The notes under the pieces: model-generated
The model's input: only the letters and a program-made list of their open reading frames with translations
Database searches by the model: none
What the model was told of the DNA's origin: nothing
Program-made: the position numbers and the translations under genes
Shown here: positions 22,601-33,800 of the stretch, piece after piece
Layout of the letters: each line of letters starts with the position of its first letter
Numbering within the stretch: position 1 is the stretch's first letter
NCBI GenBank assembly: GCA_949318235.1
Contig: OX439132.1
Span: 20,476,217 to 20,540,216 of the forward strand
DNA length: 64,000 nt
Reading direction: 5' to 3'
DNA from: Ecdyonurus torrentis
Taxonomy: Eukaryota > Arthropoda > Insecta > Ephemeroptera > Heptageniidae

Positions 22601-24354
22601 CCGTACCATAGTGAAGAGAGTCCCATAGTGTGGTGAAAATCTTGCTAGTACAGAGATTAAAAAAACAAAAACAATAATAACACATTTGATAGCTTTCGGC
22701 TGAATTCCCAAGTGAAATTGAGTGTATTTTGCGTTTGTCAGTCTTTACAGACTCTGAGAGAAACTATCTTCCCTTGTATATAGTATAACAAGTCTTCATT
22801 AAAGTATTTATATATTGCAGGAATAACACAGGCTCAAGTAGAAGAAGGGGTTCTTCTAAAAAATGCACTTTCAAGATTTGTAAGCTGGCTTGAAACTATA
22901 TCTGTAGAAAAGAACTTGGTTCCTATGGATAGTTCTTTGCAAGGAGAAAAGTATGCTGTTATTACATGGTCAGGTAAGCTTTTATAATGCCTTAGTGTTT
23001 CAAATTTTACATTTCATTTTAAGTTAGCAAAGATAAAATAGCTAAAGATCTATTAGGCAAATATTAATAAATGAAAAAAAAAAAAAAAAAAATCAAGTTT
23101 GAATTTAAAATTCTAAGTGATATTTTTATGTGTATGTGATATTTTATGAATGTTTTATTGTTCTGAATTAATTGTTCATTCAAACAGCTATTGTCATTTA
23201 AAATGGATGTTATCTTTGGTGATTATGCAAAATTAACGTAAACTGCGGCTACATAATAGGTCGTGTGTATCAATAAAAAGAAAATAAATCAAAACTAGAA
23301 TTTTGAATCAATAAAATATTGAGGGCTATGCGGCATTTTGGTACTACTGCAAAGTTTGCATGCTCAGTATTTAAACATGTGTATTCTCTGTGCGTTATTC
23401 TTACTATTAAGACATCTACATTATTTGCCACCTACTATTCTATTGGCATACACTTCTGAGTACGCTAGGCCTATTAGAATGTTTCAAAAGTAAGTGCAGC
23501 AAAAATTGCAGATGTTACAATAGTGAGGAGCGCTGACAATACACTTGTTTCAATAGTGTGCGCATAAATTTAGTAGAAGTGCCAAAATGTTGCATAGCGC
23601 TTAATATGATGTTGGCTCTTACGGTATTTTTAGATATACGTAGTTATATAATATGAAAACATGAATTATTTAAATTTAACACTAATGTGTATAATTATGT
23701 ATGTACATCAAGACTGGGATTTGAATGTATGCCTTCGCCAAGAATGTGAAAGAAAGGGTTTGATGATACCACATGCACTGAGAAAATGGGTTGACTTAAG
23801 AGCAGTGTACAGGGTATGTTATTATACTTATCAATGAATGTTTCCATTATTACTACTCTGGAGTGATTCGTGGTGAATCTGCTGTGTATGCAGAATGGTG
23901 ACATAGAATTAACTGATACAAGCACTTAAAAATGCAGTGTAATATTGCTGGTTTGGATGATGAAGTGCCTGTTTGTTCTCTTTCGCGTCTTATATAAAAT
24001 ATTCTGATATTAATATCGTCATGCATTTTGAAGTATTGGTTATTAATACTTACTAATACTATGTACTATTCTGCATAATACACTGCATATTTACCATCAA
24101 TATCAGCCCTGGGGTTGATTATATCCATATTTTATATATTCTACCATTCACATTGCTAATTTATCATTGTTTTACAGCAATGGTATGGACGTCCGCCTTG
24201 TGGTGTGAAAGGTTCAATGGAAGAAGTAGGTCTTATGTTTGAAGGACAAGAACACTCAGGGCTGACTGATTCACAGAATACTGCTCGTCTTGCCCTCAAG
24301 ATGGTGACAGAAGGTGCTCAACTTACCATTAGCAATTCTGCAACAATCAAATGA
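19633..24354 (+). CDS. ERI2: ERI2-like DEDDh 3'-5' exonuclease
   Basis: The protein is a predicted 325-residue exonuclease of the ERI1/ERI2 group, which trims RNA 3' ends. Exons: 19633-19685, 21864-22153, 22253-22456, 22821-22973, 23713-23813, 24178-24354. All junctions are GT..AG and the phases agree. The exonuclease domain spans about residues 118-320. Exo I is VIDFESTCW with D125 and E127; Exo II is SDWDL (D234/D236); Exo III is EHSGLTDS with H293 and D298, so all DEDDh residues are present. Family phrases IIEFPAVL, QAQVEEGV and the final HSG.D..NTA order support ERI2. Residues 18-114 are polar and poorly conserved. The protein stops soon after the nuclease domain and lacks the C-terminal GRF zinc finger of long vertebrate ERI2. 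The first exon is inferred from phase and an N-terminal KLARSLG resemblance to the family; a start at 21951 is the alternative. Intron 3 carries a CCAGCAAG repeat. Confidence 0.88.
19811..19930. mobile_element. CAGCTCTGGCC MITE, copy 1
   Basis: The ends are CAGCTCTGGCCAAAAGTTCC and its complement, flanked by TA on both sides, which fits a Tc1/mariner-type non-autonomous element of 120 bp. The core contains GCGGCCGC. It lies in ERI2 intron 1. Sister copies are at 20878-21002 and 52440-52540. Confidence 0.8.
20090..20204 (-). repeat. Transposon end fragment with CAGTGGCGTAGCC terminus
   Basis: Read on the - strand the piece begins CAGTGGCGTAGCCAAGATTT and continues with a G-rich passage. A CAGTGGCGTAGC terminus is widespread in animal non-autonomous DNA transposons of the hAT-like kind, from general knowledge. 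The other end is not found, so this is a fragment in ERI2 intron 1. Confidence 0.45.
20878..21002. mobile_element. CAGCTCTGGCC MITE, copy 2
   Basis: This is the same family as 19811-19930. The right end keeps CCAGAGCTG followed by TA; the left flank is GAA rather than TA, so the left target site has mutated. It is more diverged inside and carries GCGGCCGC. It lies in ERI2 intron 1, followed by an A tract. Confidence 0.75.
21160..21270. repeat. Relic of the ATCCGGAT repeat
   Basis: GATCCAGATAAAATTTTG, GTGAAATC and TGATCTGGA phrases resemble the ATCCGGAT-rich half of the 2.5-kb repeats and the relic at 43375-43655, but are diverged. It lies in ERI2 intron 1. Confidence 0.4.
21300..21600. repeat. 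Inverted-repeat element with AGCAAAATGT words
   Basis: ATATCGATGTTGTTGCAAAC at the left is matched by ACAACAACATCAATAT at the right, and CTCGTTTTTTGTCAC inside is matched by GTGACAAAAATCGAG. The block contains a TTTATT microsatellite. It is a hairpin-type repeat in ERI2 intron 1. Confidence 0.6.
22566..22762 (+). repeat. CCAGCAAG repeat in ERI2 intron 3
   Basis: The phrases ACCAGCAAGAGCCGTACCAT, AGAGTCCCATAGT, GAAAATCTTGCTAGTACAGA and CTTTACAGACTCTGAGAGAA occur in the same order at 26893-27390, where the copy is interrupted by two hairpin insertions. Confidence 0.7.
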
Positions 24355-24543
24355 GAATTTTATGTTATTTGCAAGGTATAATGTATTTTATTATTATGCA
24401 TTTATTTCATATATTATGTATCAAACAAACTTGATTCACATTATTTTAGAATAATATATATTTTATTACTATATATTTATTATTATTATTATTTTTGTCA
24501 ACATTATTTTTTCTTTTTTAAAATTATAGTATTACCATTTACC

Positions 24544-24672
<129 letters not shown>

Positions 24673-24948
24673 GCTGGAAGCAGTAATGCTGCTATATGCT
24701 ATTAAATTGTATCAAGCCTAACTTGCAAGCATTGTAGTTCAATTATGCTGACCAGATCTTATCTTAATGCTAACAGGCATGCACAATCGTTAAAGTACTT
24801 GGAACTGGAAGTTCTACCATTTAAAAGACGATTATCATGCCACACAGTGACATGACAAACAATGTTTTGCATGACATTTGAACGAGCAGATCTAAAAAAA
24901 AAAAAGCTTTAAATTTTCGTTCCAAAATTAGATGTGTTGTCTGATTGG

Positions 24949-24979
24949 CCTAAGATACATTCATCGTAATCCTATTGGT
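24949..24979. promoter_or_regulatory. Paired inverted CCAAT boxes upstream of mS34
   Basis: GATTGG and CTATTGG, CCAAT on the - strand, lie 24 bp apart and about 120-150 bp before the mS34 start codon. A GCCATCTTT word (YY1-like) follows near 24997. The arrangement suits a housekeeping promoter. These are motif matches only. Confidence 0.35.
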
Positions 24980-25099
24980 TCACTGCTTACTACCGCCATC
25001 TTTATAAAAACACATGTTCAGATTTTTTTAAGTGTTGTGTGACTGCTTTTGTGCCCTGTTTGTGCCTTTTTTTATTATAAATAAGTATAATTTTTCCAA

Positions 25100-25973
25100 A
25101 TGCCTGTGAAATATATTGGTAGAACAACCTTGTTCAAAGGTAAAACATTATGGGAAATCGTCGGCAACTTAAAAAACTTTGGAGAAGGCCGTGTTGTTTT
25201 GAGAAGTTCATTTGAAAGATATCCTGAAAATAGCTGGTTCAGGATTGTGAAAGTTGAACCTTTAGCCAACCCAGAAAATCCAAGTATAGACGTAAGTTTG
25301 CACCTCTTTTAGTCAATTGAGTACATTTCATTGTTATAAGAATCTTTGTTTACTTGTTTAGGATGCCAGGAAGGTGAAAGCTACTGTAGAGAAGGTTTTC
25401 AGAGGTCGGAAGTACGAGAAGCCGATAGAACTGTGCAGTGTCTCATACAAGGCAGACTACAGGTTATTGTCAAAAGAAGAAGAGCAGATCTACTGCAAAT
25501 TAGAAAATAGCATAAAACTTCCAGAGCAGCAGCCAGAAACAGTTCCTCTACCTCCACTTCTTAAGGTATGTATGTATGTATATTTACACAGTGAAAATTA
25601 TTGTCGTATGTATGTAGACACATATCATACATACAGTAAGTATGTATGTTATATGCATATATATGTACAGTACATATATAAAATGATGGTAATTGTATGT
25701 ACTATGTAGTTATCGCTTATCAGCAGATATATAGGGATTTTTTTATGCAATCAGCGAGACCCCCACCCCCCTCAAATTTACAAATGAACACTTGAAAAAA
25801 ACCAAACAAACTATCTGCCGTTAACTGCGGCCTGCTGATAACTAGTTCAAATTAAATACCATATGTACAACTTAAGAACACATTTCCTATTAATATTAAT
25901 TTAAGGATCTAAATTATAACCTATCAAGTCCCCAGAAAATATCAAGTACGTACTCTCACTCCATAAGAAATCT

Positions 25974-26008
<35 letters not shown>

Positions 26009-26700
26009 TCAAAAGAGGTAACGATTGCCATTGAACTGCATGGTATTTGAGTCAGGTTTTCAATGTTTATAGTGAGAGTATTTAGTATTTTTTAGGGACT
26101 ATAACAACAATGAGGTGCTGAAAATGATAATTGTGCTATACATGGTATTGGGTCACCCTCTCAGGTGAGTCATTATTTTATTCGGGGGGGCTCTCAGCGC
26201 TCACCATCTATTCTTGTTGTTCCAAAAATTTGTGACATAGGTTACCATGTCCATACAACCTCATAGAAGTTTGTCTGAAGTTGATAGATGTACCAGAGGC
26301 TTAGCAATGAGCCCCGAACGAGAGCACAAATTTGCCATTTAAAATACATAAAATCTTTTGGCGCTTGGAATGTTAAAAAATTATTCAAATGTGAGGGTAA
26401 CCAAACCATATGCTCACACTTTTTTAGGGGGGGGGGGGGATGCTAGCCAACTCCCATATGCTCTATATTTTCTACTTAATATAATGGCTTGCATATGTCA
26501 TGAACAATTTATTTTGTTTTCAGGAATTGTTAAACCGAGGTCAGTCAAATGTCCCAGTTTTACGACTCAACCATAAAAAAGGAAGGGACAATAGAGCACC
26601 AAACCCTCAAGGAGATGCTCCTGTCCCTGAAGGCATTCCAATCAATCAGGGTCTTGGAAAGCCTATTGCTCTGAGACTTTACGAGAATGTACTGCAATAA
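25100..26700 (+). CDS. mRpS34: Mitochondrial small ribosomal subunit protein mS34
   Basis: This encodes a 190-residue protein matching mitochondrial ribosomal protein S34 (mS34), a metazoan-specific component of the mitoribosomal small subunit. Exons: 25100-25291, 25362-25565, 26524-26700; both introns are phase 0. Recognition rests on the N-terminal block YIGRTT...GKTLWEI, the nearby GNLKNFG.GR and FERYPE phrases, then KVKATVEKVFRGR. The C-terminal third is basic and proline-rich and ends close to GKPIALRLYENV. There is no obvious cleavable presequence, as is usual in this family. It lies head-to-tail about 745 bp after ERI2. An AATAAA at 26757-26762 lies 57 bp past the stop. Length is in the normal range for arthropods, from family knowledge. 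Confidence 0.88.
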
Positions 26701-26756
26701 ATCCAGGTGGGTGCAAGTGCTCTGATAAAATATGTTACATTTTTAATAGGAATGAA

Positions 26757-26762
26757 AATAAA
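26757..26762 (+). terminator. Poly(A) signal of mS34
   Basis: AATAAA occurs 57 bp after the mS34 stop codon, in the expected orientation and distance. Confidence 0.6.
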
Positions 26763-26912
26763 TTATTGCCTTTTATCGACATATTGGTAAATTGATAATT
26801 TATAATTCCATGCTTATGTTTGTATGCACTGATGTTAATTATGATAAAGTTATTAAGGAAAGTAAATCATTATGGTTAGGTATGATAACTTTGAAAGGAG
26901 AAAACCAGCAAG

Positions 26913-27123
26913 TCGATGGCTCCGCGGAAAACTGAACTATCTATAGTCTCCGCGCACCTCAAATTTGGAACATCTGCGCTCTCTGCCTCTCTCGAATTTG
27001 AAGCATCTCTTACCAGCGCTCCATTACAAATGCTTCAAATTCGGGAGTGGCGGAGAGCGCAGATGTTCCAAATTAGAGGCGCGAGGAGACTATACATAGT
27101 TCAGTTTTCCGCGGAGCCATCGA
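26913..27123. mobile_element. 211-bp palindromic element TCGATGGCTCCGCGG
   Basis: The ends are TCGATGGCTCCGCGGAAAAC and the complement, and the arms stay matched (GGAACATCTGCGCTCTC, TTTGAAGCAT) almost to the centre. AAG is present on both sides, a possible 3-bp target duplication. The 81-codon open frame across it is a by-product. Confidence 0.8.
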
Positions 27124-27271
27124 AGTGCCTTATCATAGTGAAGAGTCCCATAGTTCAGTGAAAATCTTGCTAGCACAGATCAAAATAATAATAACACATA
27201 TTTGATAGCTTTTGGCACTAAACTCCAAGAGAAACTGTGTATGTTTTGCCTTTGCCAGTCCTTACAGACCA

Positions 27272-27370
27272 GGGGGCTGATTCTGTAACTTTTTCGCTTT
27301 GTTGCAACAAACAAATTTACATAAGATATCGAATAATTTCGTTCGTTATGAAGTTACAGAATCAGCCCCC
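27272..27370. mobile_element. 99-bp hairpin element GGGGGCTGATTCTGTAACTT
   Basis: GGGGGCTGATTCTGTAACTT at the left and its exact complement at the right bound a 99-bp insert. The interrupted host sequence is recognisable from other copies of the carrier repeat. It is a very small non-autonomous element. Confidence 0.8.
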
Positions 27371-27604
27371 AGGAGAGAAACTATGAATGATATCAATGGT
27401 TATCATTAATTATAATAGTTATAGTATAATCATACTAGTTTCCAAGTATGTCCCAATTTATCATCTTATAGAATCTTTGTTTGTATTATTTTTCATTTCA
27501 ACGTGTTCTAATCTCTACTTACTATTTTCTATTTTGTTATTATTATTATTATTATTTTTTTTTTTTGAAATATCGTTATGATGTACGTATGATAATTTAA
27601 AAAA

Positions 27605-27635
27605 AGTTGAAACAAGAAAATTGGAGAATGGGGGA

Positions 27636-27666
<31 letters not shown>

Positions 27667-27745
27667 CCAAATACCACAGCATCCCTGTCAGTCTAAAAAA
27701 GCCTATTGCTTTCTCCCATTCCTCAATTTTCCTAATCTAAGAGTT
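27605..27745. repeat. Relic of the GGGGAATGGGAGATAG family
   Basis: AAATTGGAGAATGGGGGAAG and, inverted, CTTTCTCCCATTCCTCAATT flank a 27-bp T tract and CATCCCTGTCAGTCT. These are the outer phrases of the element at 9585-10080. Confidence 0.6.
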
Positions 27746-28630
27746 TTTATTTTGAATCTTTTAATAATCAATCATCGCAAAGTCAATTTTACTCATGATT
27801 TATATTCTTTCTTATTTCTTGATTATGTATTTATTTATCTTTTTCTGTTTTATTATTACTATTATTGTACAAAAAATTAAAATAATAATTATAAAATCAT
27901 TCATCGATAGTATTGACACCCAATACATCAAGTAGCAATACTATACATGCATAAATACTGGTAGTATTAATAGCATTTTGGTTGACCTTTTTTTTTTTTT
28001 TTTTTTTTTTTTTTCTCCTTTGAGTAAAATTGTTTGAAATTTTCATAACTTTCAAGAGAAAATACATTAAAAAAAATGTTTATTATAAAAGCAAATTTTT
28101 CAAAAAGTACCAAACACTGACCTGACTGTCACTTCAAAAAAGTATTGATACTACATACTATCCAAGTAAAATTATCAGGTACAAAGATATATACAAGATG
28201 CATCTACTAGATATATCTATTATATATATACAAGATATAGGTACAAAGATATATTGCCGATCCCTGAAAAAATGATATATTTTATGCTAAAGAAAAAACT
28301 GCAAGCACTGTAAATTGTAGTTTCATATTGTTTGGTATTTTGAAATGCAAAAGGAAATGTATGAAACAAGGTATGAGACTGGCGGAAGCAAGTGAAGTAC
28401 TGTATGTCACGATAGGAAGTTGTGGAGGTCTATCACTGGGTCAGGATAAAACATCTGTGTTGTTGGCTTACCCCGAAAGGGATTATAGCGTCATGATATG
28501 TATGTATGTATGGTATTTTGACATCATAACTCACTTCTTTTAAATTCATATTGTTCAATTTACTTTTAAAGCATTAGATTTAGGCTATAAGGTAATATTT
28601 AATTAAACAAATAAATATACATTGTCATAA
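27746..28630. other. Gene-free intergenic stretch
   Basis: This is the tail-to-tail space between mS34 and the protease homolog. It contains a T tract at about 27990-28014. The 71-codon frame at 28328-28543 has no recognised motif or splice support. Nothing else was seen. Confidence 0.4.
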
Positions 28631-28634
28631 ATAT

Positions 28635-28640
28635 TTTATT
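28635..28640 (-). terminator. Candidate poly(A) signal of the protease homolog
   Basis: AATAAA on the - strand about 580 bp past the stop codon at 29222. A second AATAAA at 28788-28793 is an alternative. The 3' untranslated region would be 29221 down to near 28620 or 28770. Confidence 0.4.
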
Positions 28641-29221
28641 CAGTTCTGAATATAAAAATTCACACATTTAAAAAAATTATAATAAAATTAAAATAATAAT
28701 AATAATACAATAAAAATAATATTAAACATTGTTAATTTCTACAATCTAAGAGCATGTAATATGCATTACTGAGTTGTCTCTAGACATTTTATTCAGGGAC
28801 ATTTAAACTTTGGTACCAATAAAATGTGCATGAGTAAAACATCCAAAGTATAGAAAAAAAAATTGGTTCCATTATCAAACAAGACTTCATTTAAGTAATA
28901 ATTTGAAAATGGGTGTTAATTCCACAGATAGCATAGGAATTTATGAAGAATGCTGAAAAATATTTAGGAATGCATTTTAAAACACCCATATGATAAAACA
29001 TGAATTAAATTACTTTGTAATTTGCAATTTAAATAGGATTTTTTTCTTCTTTTGTTCATGTTCTTTTTGTTTTTATGAAAACTGAAATACCTAAAAATAA
29101 AATATTAAACTAAAAATTTAATGCAATTCAGTTTAGATGTGAATTAAGTGCATGCTTGATGAGGATTTTGTGTCATTTTTGTGACAGATGGTGAGGGTGA
29201 TGATTTCGTTAGGTGCTGAGC

Positions 29222-29560
29222 CTAGAACTGCCTGGTGACTTGACGGATCCAGTCAAGATAGTGAGAGACTCTGACATAGACACCTGGGACGCCGTATTGT
29301 CCACATCCAATACCCCAGCTGACCACTCCGACAACTTGCCAGCTGCCAAAACGTTCACACACCATAGGACCACCTCCATCACCCTATAAAACAAACAAAT
29401 GTTTAGTTATAATACAGGTGTATATATAGTTGTATGTTATAGTAATTAAATTATTTAATATAATCATGCTTGTATTTTATTTACAATAACATTACGTGTT
29501 TGTAATTGATAGTGATAGGAGAGCATTAAAAAGGGTTTAGAATTTAACAGAAACCAATTC

Positions 29561-29593
<33 letters not shown>

Positions 29594-30811
29594 TATAAAC
29601 AGATCTTTTCAGGATCACTTTTTGAATGACAGGAAATTATAATAGGAGAAATATTTAGATTACGTTTATGCTGTTGTGGGGGAAAGAGGTGCTTACCTTG
29701 CAGGCATCCTTGCCCTCTTCACCACCAGCACACACAAAGCCAGGATGCAGTTTGAAGTCATAACCAAGTCTGGTCTGTTGGAGTTGAGACTGGCATTGAT
29801 GATGAGATACCACTGGAATATCTACTTCCTTCAAGATGTTTTGGTATTTTCCAAAGTCTCCAAAAGCATCCTTACCCCAACCAGTGGTGTAACAACGAGC
29901 ACCATTGTAGTCAAACTGAGGATCTGGCATGCATGCAGGACTGATATGAGGACTGTGGACAAGAAAATAATGAAGGTTAGAAAATTCACTTTTGTAATTG
30001 CTTTTAAACTATAAATTTCACATCAATTTAACTTACTTTCTTTGCAGGTCGACAGGTCTAGCCAACTTGAGAACAGCAAGGTCATTGATGAGGGTTCCAG
30101 CATAGAATTCAGGGTGGATGTGAACACGAGCAACATCGGTCTCAATGTAGGGGTAGAATTCTACATCATGGTTCACGTCCCACTCTCCAAGACGTACACG
30201 CAGCTCTTGACCATTATAGCTGGAATAAATAAAAGGTAGTGTTAAATTGATGATTTAATTACTTTTTGGTATTACTTGTTTTATGTATAGCATATTAAAA
30301 GATAGTTAAAATTATTGCAGGTTTACTTGTAAATTGAAGTCTTAAATCATTTGACTGTTTTTATGTTCCAAATTTTGTCATAAAATAAAAGGCTCATTTA
30401 TGATTAATGGTTTTGAGTAGTTGATTAATGGTTTTGAGTAGTTGTAAATGCATTTGGATTCTATAATTAATAAAGACCAAAATAGTAGTTATAGTATGTA
30501 TATCTTACCCCTTGACACAATGGGCTGCAGTGATAATGTGCTGACTGTCAATCAAAGTACCTCCACATACATAAACACTTTCATGGGCATCCTTCTTCAG
30601 AATAGCCGCTTGCCAAGGGTACTCGCCTATAAATAATTAAAAATAAGATTATACATATTTTATTATAGGCACTGAACATAAATATTTTAATAATTATTGT
30701 AATAAAGTATGAACACATTTTAGAGCAATGATCTTTAGAATAATTATAACTCAAAACTTTAGTTTTGACATCCTTTGAGATTTAGTGGCAACTTCTAAAA
30801 ATATACACTTG

Positions 30812-30847
<36 letters not shown>

Positions 30848-33800
30848 AATTGTGTCATTGTGTTTATAGCTTACCAAACTCGCTGTCTCCATCAACGTAG
30901 ACTGGATTCTTGATTCTACCATTGATACCCTGAGCATTTCTACGTCCACACTGTGGGTTTTGACCCTGGTTGGGCACTGGATGAGCTGGGCGACCAGGGC
31001 GACGACAGCACACTTGGTTAGCAGAGCACCGTCCAGAGTTAGATCCAATAAAGTTTCCTCCAAATTGACGCTGTCGGAGTGAAAGAGATAATCAGCAACA
31101 AGTCAAGGTAGGAAGTATGACTTTGTGTAATGTGTACTATTATCACCATTTTTACTTTCTACATTTTAACTTCATTTTTGTATCATAATACCATATAGAA
31201 AGAAATTATACATGCATGAAAGTTTCCGTTTCTATTTCAGCTATTATCTAAATAATTGTTATCAGAAAAGTTAAAAGCAAAATATCTACATTTTATTTTT
31301 TTATCAAGTGTAGTGTCTTAATGCCAAATGCAGTTAAATTTTGCAAACTTTGAGATACTAAAAATATCAATATTGCAATATTTATGTGATAAAATCAATA
31401 CAATTTAGTTTGCTCTTTAGTGTAAAATTAAGAGTGCCATACTTATTTATTTATTGCAACAATTGCTTTTGCAGATGTGAAATATTTAACTTGCTAAAAA
31501 TTTGTTTCAAGGCGGATGAAATTTATTATATATTTTGATTTTGTTGCATAAATATTGCATTAAAAGAACCATGGATTATTTAATGCACATATTGTTAATA
31601 GTATTTAAATTCTGTGCCATTAATTTAAAACAAAAAAAGACAACAACAACAAATAATAATTAAGTTCTGTTGGTATTCAAAATAAAATATTTTAGTAGAT
31701 AATAGCTATAAAGAAGATCCAATTTTATAATAATATCACATTTTAAAGCAAAATTTGCAAAAAAGTGAATACTGTACCAAATTATTAAATGTTGTCATTT
31801 TTTTTTTTTTTTTTTTTTTGTATTTATAACAAAAGTATAATAATAATAATAAAAGTTTTAGTCTGCCCTTTTCCTGCGTTGAGTTAGTCAATGTCAAGCG
31901 TTCTACCTGTCACGTCAAGCGTTGAGAGTGTGTCATTACGTAATTTTTACGTAAAGATGCCTGGTTGACGTAGTTACTACAAACCATGTCAGTCACTGTA
32001 AGAAAAAACTGCAATTCTTCCTTCCAAGATCATTATTATTGGGATCCAATGCACGCATTATTTATTAAAAATTACCTTTTAAAATATTATATAAACGGAT
32101 TTCAATATTTTAATGTTGTGGTTTAAAGGATTTGAAGTCGACAATTTTATGATATTAATCTCACCTTACCAATTAGTTATATTATTTACTGTTGAATTAT
32201 AATATTATATAAAAGTCTCCTCAAAGTCTACTGGGGCTCTATTCTTTAGTCAGGTGTTCTCTTACCTCGCTCACTACCTGATAATCTGATGTTTCTCGTT
32301 TGTTGCGAGGGAATTTGACAGTTCTAGAGGACCCTTGATTAGTAGGGATATCTGATCTTTGATTTTGGTAAGTTGGGTAGGTAGGGGCATATTGAGATCT
32401 ATAATTGTTACTTGGACGGAAAGAATTGGTATTATTATTTAAGGTTTCTATTCCTCGGCCAGAAGGATAATCATATTCGTCCTCTTCATCATATTCCTCG
32501 GAATCGTCGAATTGATTTCCTCGGAAAGGTCCACCGCCAAAGTGGGGTGGAGGAGGAGGTCCATGGAATGGCTTCTCATAGTATGGTGGTGGAGGAGGAG
32601 GGTGATGATGGTGATGATGGAATGGTTTCTCGTAATAGGGAGGTGGGGGAGGTGGGAAGTGACCTCCATGACCTCCGTGACCACCAGCTATACCTCCTAC
32701 GAATCCTTTAAATTTATGAATTAATCCTGCGTTAGGAGTAACATGTAAATTTACTAATGGTTTAATAATTTTTTCTCCGAAATCATCTTTAGTTACTTGA
32801 ATAGATAGTAATGGATTTACGCTAACTGGTCCCAAACTTAGACCTCCAGGTCCTACAGACCCAAAGAAAGGATTTATAGCTGATGGTACAGAACCAAATG
32901 GATTTAATGGATAAGGTTGACCATAGCCATAAGGAAGACCAAAGGAAACTCCAAATGTAGGTTTCACTTTTGAACGATCTCCGCCCAATCCGAACAGTCG
33001 CTGTAAAGATGGGAGATACATAATATCCCATCATTTCATATTGATTTTTTTTTTCTTTCTTTTTTTTTTTTTAAATCATCTCTCAGTGACTATCAATAAA
33101 TATACTATTTTTTGACTTTCATTCATAGAACAACATGCTGGGATTGGGCGACAAAAGTTATACACTACAACAACCACCTTTAGTCAAAGTTTTTAGGAGA
33201 GTCAAGTCCATAAACGTAATATTTTAAGTACAGTATCTTCATTTTTTTTTAAGTGAAATATAGCTTTGCTTGTTACAGAGAAGCATGACATTGTGTGGAT
33301 TTATAAATGTGAATTCAAATTGAACTGTCAAATTATTATGAAGTCACTTGGTTTAATACAATTACTGAAGACATTATGTTAGACAAGTCAGTATTGTCCA
33401 CTTTTCAGTACCACTCGTCTAGAGTGTCATTGTCTTTAGTATTTTTTGATTGTAGATTCTTTGAACGTCATTCTCGGTTATTAATTTGAAAGGGAAAAAA
33501 TTGGCAATACTGTATTTATATCTATATTATTTACGTTTTAGTATCTTGTGTTGTGTTATATTCTTCATTCTTGATGTATTGTGTTATTAGATTGGGAGAA
33601 TTGGTTAACAAAAGTACAGGGGTGATTTTGATATTAGACTAATCTACATGGTTTTTAGGGAACTACTGATTTGTGCATCACTAACTACTAAGATTTAGTT
33701 CAGGGTCATAATTTAAATGTATCACTACTTTTTTATAAAAAAATTTCGTGATTTATTTATTTATTTTTTATTTTTTTATTTTTTTTTTTCTTGGTGGGAT

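Larger units (their letters stand above)
26893..27390 (+). repeat. CCAGCAAG repeat interrupted by two hairpin insertions
   Basis: This is the same unit as 22566-22762. Between CCAGCAAG and GTGCCTTATCATAG sits the palindrome 26913-27123, and between CTTACAGAC and GAGAGAAACTATG sits the palindrome 27272-27370. The order shows the carrier repeat is older than both. Confidence 0.75.

Noticed and set aside
26916..27161. 81-codon open frame starting MAPRKTELS
   Set aside because: It runs along a 211-bp palindromic insertion; the peptide mirrors the two arms.
28328..28543. 71-codon open frame with a start and stop
   Set aside because: No motif, no splice partner, and it lies in intergenic DNA between two tail-to-tail genes.
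32412..32711. 99-codon open frame on the + strand
   Set aside because: It is antisense to the His/Pro-rich exon of the protease homolog, whose reading frame is fixed by in-phase splice junctions.
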